The notes beneath the pieces were generated by a model. The model searched no databases, was not told the DNA's origin, and saw only the letters and a list, made by a program, of their open reading frames with translations. The position numbers and the translations under genes were made by a program. DNA of 31,927 nt from an uncultured Dokdonella sp. (GTDB lineage Bacteria; Pseudomonadota; Gammaproteobacteria; Xanthomonadales; Rhodanobacteraceae): the NCBI GenBank assembly GCA_934526015.1, contig CAKSZY010000025.1, positions 1 to 31,927 of the forward strand, written 5' to 3'. Of the stretch, positions 25,919 to 31,927 are shown piece by piece; position 1 is the first letter of the stretch, and the number at the start of each line of letters is the position of its first letter.

Positions 25919-26531
25919 TTCCGCTTTCCTCCTCGGGTTCGGTGGGCTTCAGCCGCAGGGCCTCGACTTCGATGCGCAGTTCGATGCTGGCGCCGACCAC
26001 GTCGCGGTAACGCTCGATGCCGAAGGCGAAGCGGTCGAGGGTCGCCTGCGCGCTGAAACCGGCCTTGCTGCGGAATGCGTACGGATCGGTGCCGACGCGG
26101 TTGAGGGTGGCCTCGAGGGTCAGTGCCTGCTCGTGCCCGTGCAGCGACAGCAGCCCGTGCACGCGCAGGTCGCCGGCGTCGGTGCGCTCGACCGAGGTGC
26201 TGCGGAAGCGCGCCAGCGGCCAGCGTGCGGCATCGAGAAACTGTCCCGACAACACCGTCGCGGTCCACTTCGCGTCGCCCATGTCGAGCGTGTCGAGGGC
26301 GACCGAGACATCGACCGACGCCGTGCTCCAGTCATCCGGATCGAACTGCAGCCGGCCCTCGCCGACGCGGGCACGTCCGATCGCCTTGGCAAAGCCGAGA
26401 TGGTCGACGAAGAACACGACCTGGCTGTGCAGCGGATCGAAGGTCCACGCCGGCACCTCGTGCGCAGGCGCCGATCCGCCGGCGGCGAACAGGGCGAGCG
26501 AAAGCGGGAGCAGGGCGGGGGTCGGGAACAT
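25902..26531 (-). CDS. YceI family periplasmic protein (second copy)
   Basis: The 209-residue product has an N-terminal signal (SLALFAAGGSAPAHE). The YceI domain shows WTFDPLHSQVVFFVDHLGFA, FDPDDWSTASVDVSVALDTL and LDAARWPLARFRST. It is more divergent from the other copy, with a longer acidic tail (TEPEEESGNG). ATG 26531 is preferred because it starts the signal peptide. A TTG at 26606 overlaps the upstream GTPase stop (TTGA) and would add 25 residues; this alternative is less likely. No clear Shine-Dalgarno is visible. Confidence 0.88.
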   Translation of the reverse strand: MFPTPALLPLSLALFAAGGSAPAHEVPAWTFDPLHSQVVFFVDHLGFAKAIGRARVGEGRLQFDPDDWSTASVDVSVALDTLDMGDAKWTATVLSGQFLDAARWPLARFRSTSVERTDAGDLRVHGLLSLHGHEQALTLEATLNRVGTDPYAFRSKAGFSAQATLDRFAFGIERYRDVVGASIELRIEVEALRLKPTEPEEESGNGMAK

Positions 26532-26545
26532 GCCGGCAGCTTGGC

Positions 26546-26575
26546 AAAAAGCCCGCACCGCTGCCAGCCGCGGGC
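26546..26575 (-). terminator. Intrinsic terminator of the membrane GTPase gene
   Basis: Read on the minus strand, GCCCGC and GCGGGC (26570-26575 and 26551-26556) form a 6-bp stem, with an inner GCT/AGC pairing, followed by TTTTT (26550-26546). It lies 27 nt past the GTPase stop and only 14 nt before the next gene's ATG. It could therefore also lie in the leader of that gene. Confidence 0.6.
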
Positions 26576-26602
26576 GTTGGATGGTTTGTGTCCGTGCGGT
26601 GA

Positions 26603-28105
26603 TCAATCGCGCCGGTCGTCGTCGTTTCCGCGCAGGCTTTCGAGGGCGAGGCGGGCGACGCGCTCGATGCGCTCGCCGGCCGGCTCGGCGAGCAGGCGCC
26701 GCACGTGTGTCTCGGCCGTGGCCTGGTCGAGGCGCGCGTGCTCGGCCAGGGTGAGGGCGACCGAGCGGCCGACGCTGTCGAAGACGAGGCCGTAGGCAAT
26801 CGCATGCAGCACGCCGCCGCCGAGCGTGCCGAGGCCCGGGAAGGCCTTCAGCGCATTGCCGGCGATGGCCAGCACGATCGCGCTGGCATTGCGCACGCTC
26901 GATCCGAGTCGCGCCAGCAGGCCATCGACATCGAGCTCGCGCACCGGCACGTCGTGGATGCGGGCGAGTTCGCGGATCAGCGCCGTGCCGAGCGCACCCT
27001 GGATGAGGAGGTCGGTGCCGGGCGCAACCGCGGCCATGGCGCCGACCACGGCGCGGCGGGTGTAGCGGGCGACGACGGCTTCGGATTCACGCGCGGCGAC
27101 GGCGCGGGCGAGTTCGCCGGCGCGCTGGTCGACACGTGCCAGTACCGCGGCTTCGCGCGCCGGTTCCAGCGCCTCGACGCCACCGGCGGTCAGGCGCATG
27201 ACGGCCTTGCGCACGGCGTCGACGTCCGCCGCGCGGTCGCGTTCGACGCGTTCGCGGCGGCCGTCGGCCAGGCTGCGCTCGAAGCGCTCGAGGCCGCCGG
27301 CGGCGGCGCCGACGATTGCCTGCACCTGCTTGCCGTGGCGTTCCCTGAAACGATCGAGGAGGGCGGCGCGTTCACCGTCGTCGTACTGGTCGAGCTTGTT
27401 CAGCACGAGCACGACCGGCTTGCCGAAACCGGCCAGCCAGTCGAGTTCGGCGGCTTGCGCGCGGGTCAGGTCGGAGGCGGTGACATAGATCACCGCATGC
27501 GCGCGCAGGGCCTCGTCGCGGGCGAGTTGCTCGCGATGCGCGCCGTCGACTTCGCCGCTGCCGGGAACGTCGGCGAGGACCAGGGCGCGACCGTCGGCGA
27601 GTTCGCCGCGGAAATGCCGCACGTGCCGGGTGGTGCCGCCGATCACGTCGACCGCGGTCGCCGCGTCGGGGGCGAGGGCACGCACGAGGCTCGACTTGCC
27701 GGTGCTGATCTCGCCGAACACGGCAACGTGGCAATCGCCTTCGTGCCGTCGCCGGTCGAGCTCGGCGAGTTCCTCTTCCAGCGTCGCGGCTTCCTCGCTG
27801 CGCGTGCGCAGGTCGGCGACCCGCGCTTCCACCTCGGGCCGGCTCGGCAGGCTCGCCGGATCGCGGCGCGGATGCCGTCGCGGCACCGGGCGCAGCAGCT
27901 TCCACGCCAGCATGCCGACCCCGGCCAGTGCCGCCGCGACCAGTGCCAGCAGCGGCAGGCGCGAATACCACGGCAACGCCGCCAGCCGGTCGGCCAGTTC
28001 GAGGATGCTGTTGATCGTGCCGACCGCGAGGCCGACCAGCGCGGCGACGCCGAGCATCAAGACGACCAGCAGGACGAAGCGCAGCGGCAGGCGGTTCGAG
28101 GACAT
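26603..28105 (-). CDS. Membrane-anchored P-loop GTPase with DUF697-like C-terminus
   Basis: The 500-residue protein has two N-terminal transmembrane helices (about 9-29 and 47-69), unlike the second GTPase of the cluster. The GTPase motifs are P-loop GEISTGKSS (131-139), DVPG (179-182) and NKLD (236-239). The C-terminal half contains hydrophobic segments (AAVAPGTDLLIQGALGTALI and FPGLGTLGGGVLHAIAYGLV) similar to the DUF697/YfjP style of GTPase. It is probably inner-membrane bound with a cytoplasmic GTPase domain. Start ATG 28105 was chosen for the membrane helices; an upstream ATG at 28165 lacks support. It is divergent from the hybrid kinase gene across 83 bp. Confidence 0.85.
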   Translation of the reverse strand: MSSNRLPLRFVLLVVLMLGVAALVGLAVGTINSILELADRLAALPWYSRLPLLALVAAALAGVGMLAWKLLRPVPRRHPRRDPASLPSRPEVEARVADLRTRSEEAATLEEELAELDRRRHEGDCHVAVFGEISTGKSSLVRALAPDAATAVDVIGGTTRHVRHFRGELADGRALVLADVPGSGEVDGAHREQLARDEALRAHAVIYVTASDLTRAQAAELDWLAGFGKPVVLVLNKLDQYDDGERAALLDRFRERHGKQVQAIVGAAAGGLERFERSLADGRRERVERDRAADVDAVRKAVMRLTAGGVEALEPAREAAVLARVDQRAGELARAVAARESEAVVARYTRRAVVGAMAAVAPGTDLLIQGALGTALIRELARIHDVPVRELDVDGLLARLGSSVRNASAIVLAIAGNALKAFPGLGTLGGGVLHAIAYGLVFDSVGRSVALTLAEHARLDQATAETHVRRLLAEPAGERIERVARLALESLRGNDDDRRD

Positions 28106-28188
28106 GCGGCGATGGTAGCTTGACTGCGCGGAATCCCGCGTCGCGGCCGTGCCACAATCGCCCATGCCGCTGCCAGGGAGTGCCGGGG

Positions 28189-31100
28189 ATGGGAAGGAGG
28201 CTCGCCACCGCTTGGGGTTTGTTGCTGGCCGGGGCCGTACTTGCGGCGCCCCCGCCGGGGCCGCCGCAATTCCAGGTCCTGCGCAGCAGCGACGGCTTGC
28301 CGTCGAACATGGCGCAAGTGGTCCGCCAGGATCACGACGGCTTCATCTGGATCGGCACGCGCCACGGCCTCGCGCGTTACGACGGCGCGGCCTTCCGTCA
28401 TTGGCGCAACGATCCGCGCGATCCGGCTTCGCTGGCCGGCAACGATGTCACCGCCCTGCTCGTCGACCGCCTTGGCCGCCTCTGGTGCGGCATCGAGGGC
28501 GGTGGCGTCAGCCTGCTGCAGGCCGACGGACGCTTCCGCCATTTCCGTCATGTCGAAGGTCGTTCCGATTCGCTCGGCAGCGACGACGTCATGGCGCTGG
28601 CCGAGGACATCGATGGCGCGATCTGGGTCGGCACCTATCTGGGCGGACTCGCGCGCATCGCCGCCGACGGCAAGGTGACGCGCTTCGAACACTCGGCCGA
28701 CGACGCGCACGGCCTGCGCTCGAACTTCGTGCTCGGCCTGCACGGCGACCGCCAGGGACGGTTGTGGATCGGCACCGACCGCGGCCTCGACGTGCGCCTG
28801 GCGGACGGGCGCTTCGTGGCGGTCGACCTCGCGGCCGCGGACGCGCCACCGGCCGCGATGGTCGCTGCATTCTGGGCCGAGGACGATGGCGACATGCTGG
28901 TCGGCCTGCGCGGCGGGGTGGTGCGGGTCGGTGCCGACCTGGTCGCGCGCGGCCCGGTCGGCGCGCCATTGCGCTCGACCGTCACCGCCATCGTGCGCGA
29001 GCGCGGCGGACGCCTCTGGGTCGCCACGGCGCAGGGCCTGCTGCGGGCCGACGGCGAGGGCTGGCACCGCTTCGCGGCCGGCGAACAGGCACAGGGCGAA
29101 GTGCCGGGCGCGCGTGCCTTCGATGCCATGCGCGATCGCGAGGGCAATCTGTGGTTCGCGTTTCCGGACGGCGGTGTCGCGCGGCTGTCGCCGCAACCGC
29201 AGCGCTTCGCGGTCTGGCGCCACCGGCGCGGCGAGGCGGCCAGCCTCACCCACAGCCGGCTGACCGGAGTCGCCGTCGATCCGTACGGAGGTGCCTGGGT
29301 GGTGTCCGACAACGACGGCCTTGACCACGTCGCTGCCGACGGTTCGGTCCGCCGTCACGGCGCGCGCATTCCGAACGACAGCGCCTTGCGCGCGGTCGCC
29401 GCCACCGGCGGCGAGGTATGGATCGGCCGCTGGCGCGGCGTGTTGCGCTACCGGCCCGCCGATGGCCGCATCGACGAGCTGGCCGTCGGCGCGCGTGCCG
29501 ATGTCCTGCCGGAAGCGCCGGTCGTGCTGCTGCGCGTGGCAGCCGATGGCGCGCTGTGGGCGGTCGCGCGCGGCGGCGGCGTCAGCCGCATCGACCCGCA
29601 CACGGCCACCATCCGCACCTGGGCACCGGCCTTCGGCACGCTCGGCCATGCCGATATCACCGCGTTGCGCTTCGATCGCGACGGCCAGCCCTGGGTGGTC
29701 GGCAGCCGCGGCTTCGAACGTTTCGATCCGGCGGCCGATCGGTTCGTCGGCGTCAGCGGTCCGATGAGTCCGCCGGTCGAGGCATTCGCCTTCGCCGCCG
29801 ACGGTTCGCTGTGGCTGCATCGCCTCGGCGTGCTCGAACGCCATCGGCAGGTCGCGGGCCGGCTGCAACGCGTCGAGGTCATCGACATCGACGACGGCTG
29901 GCCGGTGATGGAGGCGCGCGACATCCACGTCGACGCCGAGGATGCGCTCTGGGTCGCCGGCTTCCAGGGGCTCTGGCGGGTGGCGCCGGCGACCCGTCAC
30001 CTGCGCATGTACGCGGAACGCGACGGCCTGCCGAGTGCGGAATTCGTCGGCGGCCCGCTCGCCGCCGACGCCGAAGGCAATCTCTACGCAGCGACCCTCG
30101 GCGGCCTCGTCGCGTTCGATCCGCGCGCCCTGCAGCGGCCCGCCGCGGTGGCCCCGGTGCAGGTGACGGCGCTGTCGGTCCGCCGCGACGGCGTCACCGT
30201 CGACCTCGATCCGCACGCGGAAATCACCCTCGGCCACGCCGACCGCGACCTGCGCGTCGAGGCGCGCGCGCTGTCGTTCGCCACCGCCGGCGCGCATCGC
30301 TTCGCCTTCCGCCTGCAGCCCGACGAAGCCGGATGGATCGACACCGGCACCTCCGGCGAACGCATGTTCTCGCAGTTGCCGGCCGGCCTGCACGCGCTGT
30401 CGGTGCGCGTCGCCGATGCCGACGGCAATGCCGGCGAGTTGCCGCTGCCGCTGGCGATCCGCGTCGCGCCGGCACCGTGGCGGCATCCGCTGGCCTGGCT
30501 CGCCTACGGCCTGCTCGTCCTGGCGATCGCCATGTTGGCGTGGCGTATCCAGCACCGCCGCGTCGAGCAGCGCCACCGCCTCGCGCTGGCCGAGGAACGC
30601 CGGGTCAACGCCGAACGCCTCGATGCGGCGAAGTCGGCCTTCCTCGCCGACATGAGCCACGAGATCCGCACGCCGATGACCGGCGTGCTCGGCATGACCG
30701 AGCTGCTTCAGCGCACGCCGCTCGAACCGCGCCAGCGCGAGTACGTCGATGCGATCGCCAGTTCCGGCGAGTTGCTGTTGCGGCTGGTCAACGACAGCCT
30801 CGATCTCGCCCGCATCGAGAGCGGTCGCCTCGTCCTCGATCCGCGTCCGTTCGACCCGCGCGCCCTCGTGCGCGAGGTGGCCGCGCACGGGCGCGCACTG
30901 GCCGCCGACAAGGGCCTCGAACTGCGCGTCGCCATCGACGACGACGCGCCGGCCTGCGTGCGTGGCGATGTCCTGCGCCTGCGCCAGGTGCTGCTGAACC
31001 TCGTGCACAACGCCCTCAAGTTCACCGAGCACGGAGGCGTCGAACTGCGTCTGGGCCGTGCCGGCGAGCGGCTGCGCTTCCGCGTCGCCGACAGCGGACC

Positions 31101-31731
31101 GGGCCTGTCGGCGGAAATGCGTGAACGCCTGTTCCACCGCTTCGAGCAATCCGAGGGCATCTCGCGCCGATTCGGCGGCAGCGGCCTCGGCCTTGCCATC
31201 GCGCGCCAGCTGGTCGAGCGGATGGGCGGATGCATCGGTGTCGACACTTCGCCCGGCAAAGGCAGCTTGTTCACGGTCGAGCTGCCGCTCGAGGTCGTCG
31301 ACGCGGCCGCCGCAAGCACGGCGCCGGCGCCATCCGCGCAAGGCGCGCAAGGTCTCTGCGTGCTCGTCGTCGAGGACGATCCGACCGTCGCCCGCGTGCT
31401 GGTCGGACTGCTCGGCGAACTCGGCCATCGCGCCCGCGCGGTCGGCAACGGTCTTGCCGCGCTCGCCGAGGCGAGCCGGGGCGGCTTCGATCTCGCCATC
31501 GTCGACCTCGACCTGCCCGGCATCGACGGCCTGCAGCTGGCCCGTCTGCTGCGCGAACGCGAACAGGGCAGCGGACAACGCCTGGGCCTGCTCGCCGTCA
31601 GCGCCAGCGCACACGGCGACGAGGACGCACTCGCCCGCGCCGCCGGCATGGACGGCTTCCTGCGCAAACCCGTCGACATGGCGGCACTCGCCCGCCTGCT
31701 CGCGCGTATCGCAACGCCAGGCGAACGCTGA
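28189..31731 (+). CDS. Hybrid sensor histidine kinase with periplasmic beta-propeller
   Basis: The 1180-residue protein has a signal sequence, then a periplasmic sensor with many two-component-regulator propeller repeats (about 25-640; units such as GFIWIGTRHGLARYDG, GAIWVGTYLGGLARI). A Y_Y_Y-type domain follows (about 670-760) and then a transmembrane helix (about 767-787). The cytoplasmic part has HisKA with the phospho-acceptor His824 (DMSHEIRTPM), an ATPase domain (N box LLNLVHNALKFTEHGG; VADSGPGLS; GGSGLGLAIA), and a REC domain with phospho-Asp 1106 (AIVDLDLPGIDG). No DNA-binding domain is fused, so signal output must pass to another protein. ATG 28189 has GGGAG 8 nt upstream. It is the last gene before the window edge repeats. 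Confidence 0.95.
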   Translation: MGRRLATAWGLLLAGAVLAAPPPGPPQFQVLRSSDGLPSNMAQVVRQDHDGFIWIGTRHGLARYDGAAFRHWRNDPRDPASLAGNDVTALLVDRLGRLWCGIEGGGVSLLQADGRFRHFRHVEGRSDSLGSDDVMALAEDIDGAIWVGTYLGGLARIAADGKVTRFEHSADDAHGLRSNFVLGLHGDRQGRLWIGTDRGLDVRLADGRFVAVDLAAADAPPAAMVAAFWAEDDGDMLVGLRGGVVRVGADLVARGPVGAPLRSTVTAIVRERGGRLWVATAQGLLRADGEGWHRFAAGEQAQGEVPGARAFDAMRDREGNLWFAFPDGGVARLSPQPQRFAVWRHRRGEAASLTHSRLTGVAVDPYGGAWVVSDNDGLDHVAADGSVRRHGARIPNDSALRAVAATGGEVWIGRWRGVLRYRPADGRIDELAVGARADVLPEAPVVLLRVAADGALWAVARGGGVSRIDPHTATIRTWAPAFGTLGHADITALRFDRDGQPWVVGSRGFERFDPAADRFVGVSGPMSPPVEAFAFAADGSLWLHRLGVLERHRQVAGRLQRVEVIDIDDGWPVMEARDIHVDAEDALWVAGFQGLWRVAPATRHLRMYAERDGLPSAEFVGGPLAADAEGNLYAATLGGLVAFDPRALQRPAAVAPVQVTALSVRRDGVTVDLDPHAEITLGHADRDLRVEARALSFATAGAHRFAFRLQPDEAGWIDTGTSGERMFSQLPAGLHALSVRVADADGNAGELPLPLAIRVAPAPWRHPLAWLAYGLLVLAIAMLAWRIQHRRVEQRHRLALAEERRVNAERLDAAKSAFLADMSHEIRTPMTGVLGMTELLQRTPLEPRQREYVDAIASSGELLLRLVNDSLDLARIESGRLVLDPRPFDPRALVREVAAHGRALAADKGLELRVAIDDDAPACVRGDVLRLRQVLLNLVHNALKFTEHGGVELRLGRAGERLRFRVADSGPGLSAEMRERLFHRFEQSEGISRRFGGSGLGLAIARQLVERMGGCIGVDTSPGKGSLFTVELPLEVVDAAAASTAPAPSAQGAQGLCVLVVEDDPTVARVLVGLLGELGHRARAVGNGLAALAEASRGGFDLAIVDLDLPGIDGLQLARLLREREQGSGQRLGLLAVSASAHGDEDALARAAGMDGFLRKPVDMAALARLLARIATPGER

Positions 31732-31750
31732 GCAAGGCGGCACGCTGGCG

Positions 31751-31809
31751 AAAGCGCATGTCTGTCCCTTCTCTCCGCTGCGCGGGGCGAAGGGACCAGC
31801 ATGCGCTTT
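31751..31809. repeat. Large palindrome, copy E of the intergenic repeat
   Basis: Outer arms AAAGCGCATG (31751-31760) and CATGCGCTTT (31800-31809) are perfectly complementary. An inner hairpin GTCCCTTC...GAAGGGAC (31763-31795) has 14 of 15 pairs including one G-T. Together they could form a cruciform 20 bp after the hybrid kinase stop and may help end its transcript. No T-run is present. Confidence 0.7.
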
Positions 31810-31826
31810 CTCGAGATTGCAACATC

Positions 31827-31907
31827 GCATTCTTGCGACAACGCCAGCTGTCCCTTCTCCCCGTGGCGACGGGGAGAAGGTGCCCGGCAGGGCGGATGAG
31901 GGGCGCT
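31827..31907 (+). repeat. Palindromic intergenic repeat, copy F (complete)
   Basis: The copy starts with GCATTCTTGCGAC, continues through the hairpin CCTTCTCCCCG/CGGGGAGAAGG (31853-31880) and ends GGATGAGGGGCGCT. The inner 68 bases (31840-31907) match copy B in inverted orientation at 67 positions. No coding potential is seen here. Confidence 0.75.
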
Positions 31908-31927
31908 TTCATGCTTCGTCTGGCGAC

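Noticed and set aside
28120..28158. TTGACT and CACAAT as a promoter for the hybrid kinase
   Set aside because: The spacing is 27 bp, much too long for a sigma-70 promoter.
28057..31830. A 1257-residue minus-strand open frame antisense to the hybrid kinase
   Set aside because: Mirror of a highly biased coding strand. The plus strand has complete HisKA/ATPase/REC motifs and a good ribosome binding site.

Overview
The window is about 32 kb of very GC-rich chromosome with closely packed genes. It looks like a member of the Xanthomonadales/Lysobacterales (Rhodanobacteraceae or Lysobacteraceae, for example a Dokdonella-like genus). The reasons are the strong G/C third-position bias, several secreted proteins carrying a short 'F-x-D/T-G-F-D/E' motif that I associate with this order, and a short palindromic repeat at both window edges. 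The taxonomic call is an inference. No rRNA, tRNA, CRISPR array, transposase or prophage gene was seen.

Layout. Positions 1-362 hold several copies of a palindromic intergenic repeat. Positions 363-2678 (minus strand) form an operon of ECF sigma factor, one-TM putative anti-sigma protein and secreted two-PDZ protein. Opposite it is a lipoprotein-type glycerophosphodiester phosphodiesterase (2759-3913). Next come a secreted beta-helix 'choice-of-anchor Q'-type protein (minus, 3932-5407) and a secreted class A beta-lactamase-like serine hydrolase (5808-7226). A 4.3-kb gene (minus, 7275-11585) encodes a 1436-residue fusion of three glycosyltransferase domains. It diverges from a plus-strand cluster of PBP1B, small lipoprotein, DinG/YoaA-type Fe-S helicase and TPR-sulfotransferase (11713-18133). 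A secreted S8 protease (18368-21196) follows, with its own promoter and a strong terminator.

Right part. L-serine dehydratase (minus, 21354-22736) diverges from a small glutaredoxin-like protein (22853-23098). A 250-bp spacer then contains a near-perfect 30-bp inverted repeat. Five minus-strand genes follow in the order of transcription: membrane GTPase, YceI, cytochrome b561, YceI, second GTPase of the YcjX/DUF697 type (28105 down to 23348). A large periplasmic-sensor hybrid histidine kinase (28189-31731) ends the window, followed by more copies of the palindromic repeat.

Themes. Most genes concern the cell envelope: peptidoglycan synthesis (PBP1B), surface glycan synthesis (triple glycosyltransferase), envelope stress signalling (ECF/anti-sigma/PDZ, hybrid kinase), secreted enzymes, and a periplasmic YceI/b561 redox module flanked by two P-loop GTPases. 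No mobile or defence island is evident. The most unusual points are the shared DGF motif in three unrelated secreted proteins, the GTPase-bracketed YceI/b561 cluster, the triple glycosyltransferase, and the inverted repeats.
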